Shown: positions 47,523-57,009 of the stretch, piece by piece | How the letters are laid out: the number at the start of each line of letters is the position of its first letter | How positions within the stretch are numbered: the stretch's first letter is position 1 | Source of the DNA: Cereibacter ovatus | Lineage (GTDB): Bacteria; Pseudomonadota; Alphaproteobacteria; Rhodobacterales; Rhodobacteraceae | Direction of reading: 5' to 3' | Length of the DNA: 64,000 nucleotides | Assembly: GCF_900207575.1 (NCBI RefSeq) | Contig: NZ_OAOQ01000002.1 | Coordinates: 238,587 to 302,586, forward strand | Notes under the pieces: generated by a model | The model's database searches: none | What the model was told of the DNA's origin: nothing | What the model saw: the letters and a program-made list of their open reading frames with translations, nothing else | Position numbers and translations under genes: made by a program

Positions 47523-49301
47523 ATGTTCGGCCTTGAATTGTCGGAACCGCTTCAGGCCTATGCCGCGCTGGCCATCGTGCTGGGGATGCTGGTGCTTTTC
47601 GTCCGCGAGACCTTCGCGGTCGAGGTGACGGCGATCGCGGGCGCGGCGCTGATGCTGGTGCTGGGCATCCTGCCGCAGGGCGATGCGCTGGGGGTGTTGT
47701 CGAACAACGCGCCCTGGACCATCGCCTCCATGTTCATCATCGTCGGTGGTCTGGTGCGCACCGGCGCGCTGGACTGGGTGACGCAGTTCGCGATCCGCCA
47801 TGTGGCCGAGCGTCCGGCGCGGACGCTGGCTGTGCTGTCGGTAACCATCGTCGGCATGTCGGCCTTCATGAACAACACGCCCATCGTGGTGGTGATGATC
47901 CCGGTCTTCATGCAGATCGCGCGGCAGATGAAGATCTCGGCGTCCAAGATCATGATCCCGCTGAGCTATCTGTCGATTTTCGGCGGCACGGTGACGCTGA
48001 TCGGCACCTCGACCAACCTGCTGGTGGATGGGGTGGCGCGGACCGCGGGGCTTGAGCCGTTCTCGATCTTTGAAATCACGCCGCTTGGCCTTGTCATGTC
48101 GGGGATCGGGTTGCTTTACCTGTGGCTTTTCGCCGGCAGGGTGCTTCCCGACCGTGACAGCATGGGCATGATGCTGACCGACCGCAGCCGGATGAAGTTC
48201 TTTACCGAAGTGGCGGTGCCCGAAGGGTCCACGCTGATCGGCCGCCGGGTCGAGGATGTGGATATCTTCAAGCGTGACAGCCTGCGGGTGATCGACGTGC
48301 TGCGGGGCGACACCTCGCTTCGGCGTGCCCTGTCCGAGGTGGTGCTGGAAGCCGGCGACCGCATCGTGCTGCGCACCCCGATGTCCGAGGTTCTCAGCCT
48401 GCAAGCCAACAAGGAGTTGCGGCTGGTCGACAAGCTGTCCTCGGTTCAGACCCAGGTGGTCGAGGTGCTGATCACCCCGGGCTGCTTCATGGTGGGACGC
48501 TCGCTGGGTTCGATGCGGCTGCGGCGGCGCTATGGCGTCTATGTGCTGGCGGCGCATCGCAGAAACCAGAACATCGGCCGGCAGCTTGACGATCTGGTGG
48601 TGCAGGTCGGCGACACGCTGCTTCTGGAAGGGGCGCAGGCCGACATTCACCGGCTGGCCTCGGAAATGCAGGTGGTCGACATTTCGACCCCGTCCGACCG
48701 CGCCTACCGGCGGCGTCATGCGCCCATCGTGCTGGCGGTGCTGGCCGGGGTGGTGGTGCTGTCGGCGCTGGATCTGGCGCCGATCGTGATCCTGTCGATG
48801 ATCGGCGTGGCGATCATCCTTGTCACCCGCTGCATCGACCCCGACGAAGCCTTCGGCTATGTCGAGGGCCGTCTGCTGGCGATGATCTTCGGCATGTTGG
48901 CGGTGGGTGCCGGGCTGGACCATTCCGGCGCGGTGCAGATGATCGTCGATGTGGCGCGCCCGATCATGGAGGGGCTGCCGCCCTTCGCGCTGATCTTCGT
49001 GGTCTATGGCCTGACCTCGATCCTGACCGAGGTGGTCAGCAACAACGCCGTGGCGGTGATCCTGACCCCCATCGTGATCGGGCTGGCCCAGTCGCTGGGG
49101 GTGGACCCGCGGCCCTTCGTCGTGGCGGTGATGTTTGGCGCCTCGGCCAGTTTCGCCACGCCCATCGGTTATCAGACCAACACGCTGGTCTATGGCCCCG
49201 GCGGCTATCGCTTTACCGATTTCCTGCGGATCGGCGTGCCGCTGAACATCGTGATGATGGTGGCGATGAGCCTGCTGATCCCGCTGTTCTTCCCGTTCTG
49301 A
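47523..49301 (+). CDS. SLC13-family permease with internal RCK C-terminal domains
   Basis: The 592-residue transporter has membrane segments at both ends (about 10-200 and 390-592) and a cytoplasmic insertion (about 205-385) holding two TrkA-C/RCK_C-type domains. MNNTPIVVVMIPVF and the repeat-related TEVVSNNAVAVILTPI are the ion-binding NNT/NNA motifs of the DASS/ArsB fold. The cargo could be sulfate or a dicarboxylate. I start at the second of two adjacent ATG codons, which has GGGAG 5 bases upstream; a GTG 28 codons earlier is less likely. Confidence 0.88.
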   Translation: MFGLELSEPLQAYAALAIVLGMLVLFVRETFAVEVTAIAGAALMLVLGILPQGDALGVLSNNAPWTIASMFIIVGGLVRTGALDWVTQFAIRHVAERPARTLAVLSVTIVGMSAFMNNTPIVVVMIPVFMQIARQMKISASKIMIPLSYLSIFGGTVTLIGTSTNLLVDGVARTAGLEPFSIFEITPLGLVMSGIGLLYLWLFAGRVLPDRDSMGMMLTDRSRMKFFTEVAVPEGSTLIGRRVEDVDIFKRDSLRVIDVLRGDTSLRRALSEVVLEAGDRIVLRTPMSEVLSLQANKELRLVDKLSSVQTQVVEVLITPGCFMVGRSLGSMRLRRRYGVYVLAAHRRNQNIGRQLDDLVVQVGDTLLLEGAQADIHRLASEMQVVDISTPSDRAYRRRHAPIVLAVLAGVVVLSALDLAPIVILSMIGVAIILVTRCIDPDEAFGYVEGRLLAMIFGMLAVGAGLDHSGAVQMIVDVARPIMEGLPPFALIFVVYGLTSILTEVVSNNAVAVILTPIVIGLAQSLGVDPRPFVVAVMFGASASFATPIGYQTNTLVYGPGGYRFTDFLRIGVPLNIVMMVAMSLLIPLFFPF

Positions 49302-49375
49302 CGCGGGCACGCGGGCTTGCGGCCCCCCGGGGCCGTGGGCTATAGGCGCCCCATATCACAGGATCGGAGAGGGTC

Positions 49376-50122
49376 ATGGCGGGCCATTCCAAATGGGCGA
49401 ACATCCAGCATCGCAAGGGCAAGCAGGACAAGCTGCGCTCGAAGATGTTCTCGAAGCTGGCGAAGGAGATCACCGTCGCCGCAAAGATGGGTGACCCCGA
49501 CCCCGACAAGAACCCGCGCCTGCGACTGGCGGTGAAGGCGGCCAAGGCCGTGTCGATGCCCAAGGACGTGATCGAGCGTGCGATCAAGAAATCGCAGGGC
49601 GGCGATGCCGAGGATTATTCGGAAATCCGCTATGAGGGCTATGGCCCGAACGGGATCGCGATCATCGTCGAGACGATGACCGACAACGTGAACCGAACCG
49701 CGTCCAACGTCCGCAGCTACTTTACCAAGTTCGGCGGCAACCTTGGCACCACCGGCTCGGTCAGCTTCATGTTCGACCGCGTGGGCGAGATCACCTACAA
49801 GCCCGCCGCCGGCGATGCCGACACGGTGATGATGGCCGCGCTGGAAGCGGGCGCCGACGATGTGGAATCCGACGAGGACGGCCACTGGATCTACTGTGCC
49901 GACACCAGCCTGAACGAGGTCAGCGAGGCGCTGGAAAAGGTGCTGGGCGAAAGCGATGAAGCCAAGCTGGTCTGGAAGCCGCAGAACCGCACCAATGTCG
50001 ATCTGGAAACCGCGACGAAGCTGATGAAGCTGATCGATGCGCTGGAGGAAGACGACGACGTGCAGACCGTGACGGCGAATTTCGACATCCCCGAGGATGT
50101 GGCGGCAAAGCTTGACGCCTGA
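49376..50122 (+). CDS. YebC/PmpR-family protein
   Basis: The 248-residue protein opens with the invariant [15 protein letters not shown] and continues with [27 protein letters not shown]. The family was called a transcriptional regulator; more recent work ties it to translation of difficult stretches. Length is normal. GGAGAGGG lies just before the ATG. It often stands beside ruvC, which is not seen here. Confidence 0.94.
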   Translation: MAGHSKWANIQHRKGKQDKLRSKMFSKLAKEITVAAKMGDPDPDKNPRLRLAVKAAKAVSMPKDVIERAIKKSQGGDAEDYSEIRYEGYGPNGIAIIVETMTDNVNRTASNVRSYFTKFGGNLGTTGSVSFMFDRVGEITYKPAAGDADTVMMAALEAGADDVESDEDGHWIYCADTSLNEVSEALEKVLGESDEAKLVWKPQNRTNVDLETATKLMKLIDALEEDDDVQTVTANFDIPEDVAAKLDA

Positions 50123-50132
50123 CGGCTGACCG

Positions 50133-50735
50133 ATGGGCACGGCCCTTGTTGCCGGGTTTCTGCTTGGCCTTAGCCTGATCCTGGCCATCGGGGCGCAGAA
50201 CGCTTTCGTTCTGCGTCAGGGTCTGCGGCGTGAACATGTGGCTGCGGTTGTCGCGGTGTGTGCGCTATCGGATGCGGCGCTGATCGGGCTGGGGGTTGTG
50301 GGCTTCGGCGCGGTCTCGGCGGTGCTGCCGGGGGTGGCCCCGGCGCTGCGCTGGCTGGGGGCGGCGTTCCTGTTCGTCTATGGCGCTTTGCGGTTTCGCG
50401 CGGCGCTGAAAGGGGGCGAGGCGCTTCGCCCCGCCGCAGGCCAGTCCGCGCCGCTGGGCCGGACGCTGGCCACCGCCCTTCTGTTCACCTGGGCCAATCC
50501 GCATGTCTGGCTGGATACGGTGGTTCTGCTGGGCTCGATCTCGGCCCGTCATGCCCCGCATCAGGCCGCGTTCGGGATCGGGGCGGCCACCGCCTCGGTT
50601 GCGTTCTTTTCGGCGCTGGGGTTTGGCGCGCGGCTGCTGGCGCCGCTGTTCGCCCGGCCGCAGGCCTGGGTGGTGCTTGAGGTGGGGGTGGGTTTGACGA
50701 TGTGGGCGCTGGCCGTGGGGCTGGTGCTGGGCTGA
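50133..50735 (+). CDS. LysE/ArgO-family amino-acid exporter
   Basis: The 200-residue protein has about six membrane helices and the family opening GFLLGLSLILAIGAQNAFVLRQG, which marks the LysE/ArgO branch (basic amino-acid export). The central TWANPHVWLDTVVLLG is also typical. It starts 10 bases after the yebC gene and is probably co-transcribed. Confidence 0.9.
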   Translation: MGTALVAGFLLGLSLILAIGAQNAFVLRQGLRREHVAAVVAVCALSDAALIGLGVVGFGAVSAVLPGVAPALRWLGAAFLFVYGALRFRAALKGGEALRPAAGQSAPLGRTLATALLFTWANPHVWLDTVVLLGSISARHAPHQAAFGIGAATASVAFFSALGFGARLLAPLFARPQAWVVLEVGVGLTMWALAVGLVLG

Positions 50736-50777
50736 TCCGCCCTTGCGGCGGTGACCCGGATCGGATTGATTGACGCC

Positions 50778-51689
50778 ATGGCCCCCACACCCGACGAGCA
50801 AAGCCGGACCCGCACGCTGGAGGGCGTCCTTTGGATGCTGGGATCGGGGCTGAGTTTCGTCGCAGTGAATGGCATCGTGCGCCATCTGGGGACCGAGTTG
50901 CCGGCGGCGCAGGGCGCCTTCATCCGTTTTGCCTTCGGCGTGCTGTTCCTGCTGCCGATGCTGGTGCAGCTGCTGCGGCGCGGTCTGCCCGCGGGCACGC
51001 TTGGGCTGTTCGGGTTGCGGGGGGCGGTGCATACCGCGGCGGTGATCTGCTGGTTTTATGCCATGGCCCGCATCCCGGTGGCCGAGGTGACGGCCATCGG
51101 CTACCTGAACCCGGTGCTGGTGACGCTGGGGGCGGCGCTGTTTTTCGGTGAGCGGCTGGCGTTCCGGCGCATCGCGGCGATCCTTGTGGCGCTGGTGGGC
51201 GCGCTGATCGTGCTGCGCCCCGGCCTGCGCGATCTGGCCCCCGGCCATCTGGCGCAACTGGGGGCGGCGGCCTTCTTCGCCGGCAGCTATCTGTTCGCGC
51301 GCCGCCTGTCGGATCTGGCCGGGGCGGGGGCCATCGTGGGTATGCTGTCGCTGTCGGTGACCATCGGCCTTCTGCCCTTCGCGCTGCTGGTCTGGGTGCC
51401 GGTCGGGCCTGTGCCATTGGCGTGGCTGGCGCTTGTCGCGGCCTTTGCCACGCTTGGCCATTACTGCATGACGCGCGCCTTTGCGTCGGCGCCGCTGGCG
51501 GTCACGCAGCCGGTGACCTTCCTGCAACTGGTCTGGGCCACGCTGCTGGGCGCGCTTGTGTTCTCCGAGGGGGTTGACCCGTTCGTTCTGCTGGGGGGCG
51601 CGGTCATCATCGGCGCGATCAGCTTCATCACATGGCGCGAATCGGTTCTTCGGCGGCAGCGAAGCTCTGCCGTCATCCAGAATGGTTAG
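50778..51689 (+). CDS. EamA/DMT-family transporter
   Basis: The 303-residue protein has ten membrane helices in two EamA repeats, with the conserved helix-end pattern AVEVTAIGYLNPVLVTLGAALFFGE-like near residue 110 and a second ALVFSEG near residue 270. Substrate unknown. A GTG nine codons upstream is an alternative start; neither has a clear ribosome binding site. Confidence 0.88.
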   Translation: MAPTPDEQSRTRTLEGVLWMLGSGLSFVAVNGIVRHLGTELPAAQGAFIRFAFGVLFLLPMLVQLLRRGLPAGTLGLFGLRGAVHTAAVICWFYAMARIPVAEVTAIGYLNPVLVTLGAALFFGERLAFRRIAAILVALVGALIVLRPGLRDLAPGHLAQLGAAAFFAGSYLFARRLSDLAGAGAIVGMLSLSVTIGLLPFALLVWVPVGPVPLAWLALVAAFATLGHYCMTRAFASAPLAVTQPVTFLQLVWATLLGALVFSEGVDPFVLLGGAVIIGAISFITWRESVLRRQRSSAVIQNG

Positions 51690-51696
51690 AGTTGAA

Positions 51697-51725
51697 TTTG
51701 ACAGCATGAACCGGCCTGCATAGTC
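51697..51725 (+). promoter_or_regulatory. Candidate promoter for ugd-galE
   Basis: A perfect -35 TTGACA (51697-51702) and a weak -10 TAGTCA (51720-51725) are spaced by 17 bases, 29 bases before the ugd start. Confidence 0.4.
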
Positions 51726-51754
51726 AGGTCGGGGTTGAAAGGAAGGCATCCGCC

Positions 51755-53077
51755 ATGAAGATTGCAATGATCGGCACGGGCTATGTGGGCCTTGTCTCGG
51801 GGGTCTGCTTCTCGGACTTCGGGCACGAGGTGGTCTGCGTCGACAAAGACCCCGCGAAAATTGCCAAACTGAACGCCGGGATCGTTCCGATCTTCGAACC
51901 CGGGCTTGATGCGCTGATGGCGCGCAATGTGGCGGCGGGGCGGCTGTCCTTCACGCTGGATCTGGCGCAGGCGCTGGCTGGCGCCGAGGCGGTGTTCATC
52001 GCCGTGGGCACGCCCACCCGGCGCGGCGACGGGCACGCCGATCTGACCTATGTCATGGCCGCCGCCGAGGAAATCGCCGGTGCGCTGGATCATTACGCCG
52101 TGGTGGTGACGAAATCGACTGTTCCCATCGGCACCAACCGCAAGGTGGCCGAGGTGATCCGCGCCACCAATCCTGCGGCGGATTTCGATGTGGCCTCGAA
52201 CCCCGAATTCCTGCGCGAAGGCGCGGCCATCGATGATTTCATGCGCCCCGACCGCGTGGTGGTGGGCCTTGAAACCGACCGCGCGAAGCAGGTCATGGCC
52301 GAAATCTACCGCCCGCTGTTCCTGCGCGATTTTCCCGTGGTCTACACCGGGCTGGAAAGCGCCGAGATGATCAAATACGCCGCCAACGCCTTCCTTGCCA
52401 CCAAGATCACCTTCATCAACGAGATCGCCGCCCTGTGCGAACGTGTGGGCGCCGACATCAAGGCGGTGTCGAAGGGCATGGGCCTTGACGGCCGGATCGG
52501 CAACAAGTTCCTTCATGCCGGCCCCGGCTATGGCGGGTCGTGTTTCCCGAAGGATACCAAGGCCCTGGCCCGCATGGGGCAGGAACATGCCTCGCCCATC
52601 CAGGTCGTCGAGACCGTCATCAAGGTCAATGACGATATCAAGCGCCGCATGATCGACAAGATCGAGGATCTGTGCGGCGGCACTTTGCGCGACCGGACGA
52701 TCGCGGTCCTTGGCGTCACCTTCAAGCCCAACACCGACGACATGCGTGATGCGCCCTCGCTGACCATCGTGCCGGCGCTGGTGGGGGCGGGCGCGAAGGT
52801 CCGCGTGGTCGACCCCGAGGGCCGGCGCGAGGGCGAACATCTGCTGCCCGGCGTGGACTGGCTGGACGATGCCTATGCCGCGGCCGACGGCGCCCATGCG
52901 CTGGTCATCCTGACCGAATGGAATGAGTTCCGCGCACTGGATCTGCCCCGGCTGGCCCGCATCATGGCCGAGCCCCGGCTTGCCGATCTGCGCAACGTCT
53001 ATGCCCCGGCCGATGCGGCGAAGGCCGGCTTTGTCGCCTACGTCGGCGTTGGCCGCCAAGGAGAGGTGAATGGCTGA
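51755..53077 (+). CDS. ugd: UDP-glucose 6-dehydrogenase
   Basis: The 440-residue enzyme oxidises UDP-glucose to UDP-glucuronate for surface polysaccharides. It has the NAD loop GTGYVGLVSG at the N-terminus, SNPEFLREG, the active cysteine in GYGGSCFPKDT, and the C-terminal LGVTFKPNTDDMRDAPS. GGAAGG lies before the ATG. It overlaps galE by eight bases. Confidence 0.95.
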   Translation: MKIAMIGTGYVGLVSGVCFSDFGHEVVCVDKDPAKIAKLNAGIVPIFEPGLDALMARNVAAGRLSFTLDLAQALAGAEAVFIAVGTPTRRGDGHADLTYVMAAAEEIAGALDHYAVVVTKSTVPIGTNRKVAEVIRATNPAADFDVASNPEFLREGAAIDDFMRPDRVVVGLETDRAKQVMAEIYRPLFLRDFPVVYTGLESAEMIKYAANAFLATKITFINEIAALCERVGADIKAVSKGMGLDGRIGNKFLHAGPGYGGSCFPKDTKALARMGQEHASPIQVVETVIKVNDDIKRRMIDKIEDLCGGTLRDRTIAVLGVTFKPNTDDMRDAPSLTIVPALVGAGAKVRVVDPEGRREGEHLLPGVDWLDDAYAAADGAHALVILTEWNEFRALDLPRLARIMAEPRLADLRNVYAPADAAKAGFVAYVGVGRQGEVNG

Positions 53078-54056
53078 TCGGGTTCTGGTGACGGGTGGCG
53101 CGGGCTATATCGGCGCGCATGCCTGCAAGGTGTTGCGGCATGCAGGGTTCGAGCCCGTGACCTTCGACAACCTGTCCACCGGCTGGGAACAGGCGGTGAA
53201 GTTCGGCCCCCTGCACCGCGGCGACCTGATGGAGCGCGCGACCATCGACGCCGCACTGGAGGAATGGCGCCCGGTGGCGGTGATGCATTTCGCGGCGCTG
53301 TCGCTGGTGGGCGAATCGATGCGCGATCCGGCGACCTACTGGCGGGTGAACGTGAACGGCGCGCTGAACCTGTTGGAGGCGACCGTTGCGCATGGGGTGA
53401 AGAACTTCGTCTTTTCATCGACTTGCGCCACCTATGGCGATCAGGACGGCGTGGTGCTGGATGAAGACACGCCGCAGCGGCCGATCAACGCCTATGGCGC
53501 CTCGAAACGTGCGATCGAGGAGATGCTGACCAATTTCGGTGCGGCCTTCGGTCTGAACCACACGATCTTTCGCTATTTCAACGTCGCCGGCGCCGATCCT
53601 GACGCCGAGGTGGGCGAACAGCACGACCCCGAAACCCACCTGATCCCGCTGATGCTGGATGCGGTGGCGGGCAGGCGGTCAGCGTTGACGGTGTTCGGCA
53701 CCGACTATCCCACGCGCGACGGCACCTGCATCCGCGATTATGTCCATGTGATGGATCTGGCGCAGGCGCATGTTCTGGGCCTGAACCGGCTGCTGGACGG
53801 GGGCGACAACCGGGTGTTCTGCCTTGGCACCGGGCGCGGATTTTCGGTGCGCGAGGTGATCGAGCAGTCGCGCGCCGTCACCAACCGCGAGGTGCCGATC
53901 GTCTATGGCGACCGCCGCCCCGGCGATGCGGCGGCACTGGTCTGCGGATCGGAACGCGCCATCCGCGAACTGGGATGGGAGCCTGACCGCTCGACCCTGC
54001 CGCACATGATCGCCGATGCGTGGCGCTGGCATCAGGCGGCGCCGTTCACCCGCTGA
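53070..54056 (+). CDS. galE: UDP-glucose 4-epimerase
   Basis: The 328-residue extended SDR enzyme interconverts UDP-glucose and UDP-galactose. It has TGGAGYIGAH at the N-terminus, FSSTCATYG with the catalytic Ser/Thr, and the intact YGASK motif. RDYVHVMDLAQAH is also typical. It forms an operon with ugd, so both UDP-glucuronate and UDP-galactose are made here for envelope glycans. Confidence 0.94.
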   Translation: MADRVLVTGGAGYIGAHACKVLRHAGFEPVTFDNLSTGWEQAVKFGPLHRGDLMERATIDAALEEWRPVAVMHFAALSLVGESMRDPATYWRVNVNGALNLLEATVAHGVKNFVFSSTCATYGDQDGVVLDEDTPQRPINAYGASKRAIEEMLTNFGAAFGLNHTIFRYFNVAGADPDAEVGEQHDPETHLIPLMLDAVAGRRSALTVFGTDYPTRDGTCIRDYVHVMDLAQAHVLGLNRLLDGGDNRVFCLGTGRGFSVREVIEQSRAVTNREVPIVYGDRRPGDAAALVCGSERAIRELGWEPDRSTLPHMIADAWRWHQAAPFTR

Positions 54057-54173
54057 TGATGCGCGGGTTTCTGCCCATCGCTGCGCAGGGGGCTTTCCCG
54101 GCCCTGCGCGCTCTGGCAGCGTTCGCGCGGAATTGACAGGCCGCAGAGACGGCAGAACGATGGGGACGGACTG

Positions 54174-54620
54174 ATGGGGATGACGCGCGCCGTTTTTCTG
54201 GCACTCGGGCTGGCGGTTGCGGCCTGCGGCAGTGCCGAGAAACCCACCGCACGCCCCGCGCCGGCAGGCCAACCCGAGGTGATGCGGATGGTCAGCGACT
54301 ATGCCCGCCTGCATCAGGTGCCGGAATCGCTGCTGCATCGCGTGGTGCGGCACGAAAGCGGCTACAATCCCGGCGCGCGCAACGGGCCTTATTTCGGTCT
54401 GATGCAGATCAACCCGCAGACCGCCAAAACGATGGGCCATCGCGGTGCGCCGGAAAGCCTGCTCGATCCCCGGACCAACCTGACCTATGGCGGCAAATAT
54501 CTGCGCGGGGCATGGCTGGTCGCGCGCGGGAACGAGGATCAGGCGATCCGCTGGTATCGCAGCGGCTATTACTACGAAGCCAAGCGCATGGGTCTTCTGG
54601 AAGAAACCGGCCTGCGCTGA
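54174..54620 (+). CDS. Lytic transglycosylase-like lipoprotein
   Basis: The 148-residue protein has a signal peptide with lipobox VAAC (C18) and a compact SLT domain: VVRHESGYNPGARNG with catalytic E61, then YFGLMQINPQTAKTMG and NLTYGGKYL. It should cleave peptidoglycan glycan strands from the outer membrane side. It is much shorter than Slt70-type enzymes, essentially the catalytic core. Two ATG codons are close together; I take the first. Confidence 0.9.
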   Translation: MGMTRAVFLALGLAVAACGSAEKPTARPAPAGQPEVMRMVSDYARLHQVPESLLHRVVRHESGYNPGARNGPYFGLMQINPQTAKTMGHRGAPESLLDPRTNLTYGGKYLRGAWLVARGNEDQAIRWYRSGYYYEAKRMGLLEETGLR

Positions 54621-54672
54621 TCCATGGCGCGGCGGGCCTTGCGCCGCGCTGCGACTTTGCGCTAGCTTTCCG

Positions 54673-54756
54673 TCAGTGACAGGGGCGTCCGGGGCATTCC
54701 CGGGCTGAGAAGCACCCTTTGAACCTGAACCAGGTCATGCTGGCGGAGGAAGTCGC
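54673..54756 (+). ncRNA. Thiamine pyrophosphate (TPP) riboswitch
   Basis: The conserved THI-box elements are all present in order: GGGGCG near the start, CTGAGA at 54705-54710, ACCCTTTGAACCTGA, and GGTCATGCTGGCGGAGGAAG at the 3' side. A small CCCCATGGGG hairpin (54768-54777) and the thiM ribosome binding site follow, so ligand binding probably hides the start of thiM translation. It controls the thiM-thiE-thiD-thiYZX operon. Confidence 0.95.
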
Positions 54757-54812
54757 GATGCATTTTCCCCCATGGGGTCATGCCGTCGTCCTGCCCCCGC
54801 GGAAGGAGAGCG

Positions 54813-55601
54813 ATGGACGACGGCGGAGCCTATCTTGCAACCATGCGGCGGACGGCGCCGCTGGTGCAATGCATCACCAATTTCGTTGCGATGAATGTCA
54901 TGGCGAATGTGCTGCTGGCGGCGGGTGCCTCGCCTGCGATGGTGCATGACCCCGAGGAAGCGGCGGAATTTGCCGCCATCGCGCAGGCGCTGACGATCAA
55001 CATCGGCACGCCCGATCCGCGCTGGGTCGAAGGGATGCTGGCGGCCGCCGAAGGCGCGGCGCGTGCGGGCGTGCCGTGGGTTCTTGATCCGGTGGCGGTG
55101 GGGGCGACGGCGTTCCGGCGCGACATCGGCGCCCGGCTGCTGGCGCTGCGACCCGGCGTGATCCGTGGCAACGCCTCGGAAATCCTTGCGCTGGCGGGGG
55201 CGGCGGCGCGCGGCAAAGGCGCCGACAGCGCCGATCCCGTCGCCGCGGCCGAAGATGCCGCCCGCCGTCTGGCGCAGACCTCGGGTGCGGTGGTCGCGGT
55301 CACCGGGCCGGTCGATTATGTCACCGATGGCGCGCGGGCCTTCCGCATCGCCAACGGCCATCCGCTGATGCCGAAGGTCACGGCGCTGGGATGTTCGCTG
55401 ACCGGGGTGGTCGGCGCCTTTGTCGCGGGTCAACCGCGGCTTGAGGCGACGGTGGCCGCGCTGGCCTGTTTCGGTCTGGCCGGCGAGATTGCGGCCCGCG
55501 CAGCCCGCGGCCCGGCCAGCTTTCAGACGGCCTTCATCGATGCGCTGCACGCCATGACGCCCGACGACCTGACCCTTGGCGCGCGGGTGGAGGCGGCATG
55601 A
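54813..55601 (+). CDS. thiM: Hydroxyethylthiazole kinase
   Basis: ThiM phosphorylates salvaged hydroxyethylthiazole. The 262-residue protein has VQCITNFVAMNVMANVLLAAGASPAM, the GVPWVLDPVAVGATAFR loop, RGNASEI, and the catalytic cysteine in VTALGCSLTG. GGAAGGAGAG precedes the ATG. It is the first gene behind the TPP riboswitch and overlaps thiE. Confidence 0.95.
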   Translation: MDDGGAYLATMRRTAPLVQCITNFVAMNVMANVLLAAGASPAMVHDPEEAAEFAAIAQALTINIGTPDPRWVEGMLAAAEGAARAGVPWVLDPVAVGATAFRRDIGARLLALRPGVIRGNASEILALAGAAARGKGADSADPVAAAEDAARRLAQTSGAVVAVTGPVDYVTDGARAFRIANGHPLMPKVTALGCSLTGVVGAFVAGQPRLEATVAALACFGLAGEIAARAARGPASFQTAFIDALHAMTPDDLTLGARVEAA

Positions 55602-56209
55602 ACCTTTCGCTTTATTTCGTGACGCCCGACGGGGCCGCGGGGCTGGAGGCGCTGGTTCTGGCTGCGGTGCGGGGCGGGGCCACGCTGGTGCAGTTGCGCG
55701 ACAAGCACGCGACGGATGCCGATCTGATCCCGGTGGCGCGCCGGCTGGTGGCGGCGCTGGCTCCGTCCGGCGTGCCGCTGATCGTGAATGACCGGGTCAC
55801 GGTCGCGCTCGCCTCTGACGCGGCGGGGCTGCATGTGGGGCAGGGCGATCTGGCGGTGACCGAGGCGCGGCGCCTGATCGGGCCGGACCGCCTGCTGGGT
55901 CTGTCGGTCGAGGCGCTGGATCAGGTCGAGCGGCTGCCGCTGGGCATCGTGGATTATGTCGGCATCGGGCCGGTGCGGGCCACCGCGTCCAAGCCCGACC
56001 ATGCGCCGCCGATCGGCTTTGACGGGCTGGCGCGGCTGGTTGCGGCCTCGCCGGTGCCTGCGGTGGCCATCGGGGGGCTTGGCGCGGGCGATGCGGCGGC
56101 GGTGAAGCGGGCAGGGGCCTCGGGGCTGGCGGTGGTCTCGGCCATCGGTGCCGCGCCCGATCCAGAGGCGGCGGCGCAGGCGCTGGCCGCGGAATGGGGG
56201 GCGGCATGA
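55598..56209 (+). CDS. thiE: Thiamine phosphate synthase
   Basis: ThiE joins HMP-pyrophosphate and thiazole phosphate to give thiamine phosphate. The 203-residue TIM barrel has VQLRDKHATDADLI, LIVNDRVTVAL, GLHVGQGDL and the late VAIGGLGAGDAAAV phosphate loop. It starts in an ATGA overlap with thiM and ends in one with thiD. Confidence 0.95.
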   Translation: MNLSLYFVTPDGAAGLEALVLAAVRGGATLVQLRDKHATDADLIPVARRLVAALAPSGVPLIVNDRVTVALASDAAGLHVGQGDLAVTEARRLIGPDRLLGLSVEALDQVERLPLGIVDYVGIGPVRATASKPDHAPPIGFDGLARLVAASPVPAVAIGGLGAGDAAAVKRAGASGLAVVSAIGAAPDPEAAAQALAAEWGAA

Positions 56210-57009
56210 TCCCCAACATCCTGTCGATTGCCGGGTCCGACCCTTCGGGCGGCGCCGGGATTCAGGCCGACCTCAAGGCGATCAGCGCCAACGGCGGCTA
56301 TGCCATGGCGGCGCTGACTGCGCTGACGGCGCAGAACACCCGCGGCGTCAGCGGGGTGGAACTGATCCCGCCCGCCTTTGTCGCGGCCCAGATCCGTGCG
56401 GTGTTCGATGACATCCGGGTGGATGCGGTCAAGATCGGGATGCTGGGCACCGCCGAGATCACCGCCACGGTTCAGGCCGAACTTGCCGGCCGTGCGCAGC
56501 CGGTGGTGCTTGACCCGGTGATGGTCGCCAAGGGCGGCGACCGGCTGCTGGCGGCCGAGGCCGTGGCCGCGCTGCGGGAAAGGCTGCTGCCGCTGGCCGC
56601 CATCGTCACCCCGAACCTGCCCGAGGCTGCCGACCTGCTGGCCTGCCCCGAGGCCCGCGACCGCGCCGAGATGGAGCGTCAGGCCCGCGCTTTGCTGGCC
56701 CTTGGCCCCCGCGCGGTGTTCCTGAAGGGCGGCCATCTGGCCGGTGCCGATTGCCCCGACCTGTTTCTGGACAGTGCGCGCGCCGAATGGCTGGAGGCAC
56801 CCCGCACCGACACCCGCAACACCCACGGCACCGGCTGCACGCTGTCGTCGGCCATCGCCACCCATCTGGCGCTGACCGGCGACGCCTTGGCCGCCTGCCG
56901 TGCCGCCAAGGCCTATGTCTCGGCCGCCATCGCCGCCGCCGACGGGCTGTCCGTCGGCCACGGCCACGGCCCGACCGACCATTTCCCCATGCTCAGGAGT
57001 CGCCGATGA
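56206..57009 (+). CDS. thiD: Hydroxymethylpyrimidine / phosphomethylpyrimidine kinase
   Basis: ThiD phosphorylates HMP twice to HMP-PP. The 267-residue ribokinase-fold protein has AGSDPSGGAGIQADLKA, the DPVMVAKGGD loop, and GTGCTLSSAIAT with the catalytic cysteine. The ATG lies in the thiE stop overlap. Confidence 0.95.
   Translation: MIPNILSIAGSDPSGGAGIQADLKAISANGGYAMAALTALTAQNTRGVSGVELIPPAFVAAQIRAVFDDIRVDAVKIGMLGTAEITATVQAELAGRAQPVVLDPVMVAKGGDRLLAAEAVAALRERLLPLAAIVTPNLPEAADLLACPEARDRAEMERQARALLALGPRAVFLKGGHLAGADCPDLFLDSARAEWLEAPRTDTRNTHGTGCTLSSAIATHLALTGDALAACRAAKAYVSAAIAAADGLSVGHGHGPTDHFPMLRSRR

Noticed and set aside
47298-49310. 670-codon minus-strand frame over the SLC13 gene
   Set aside because: His/Gln/Arg-rich mirror of a gene with clear transport motifs.
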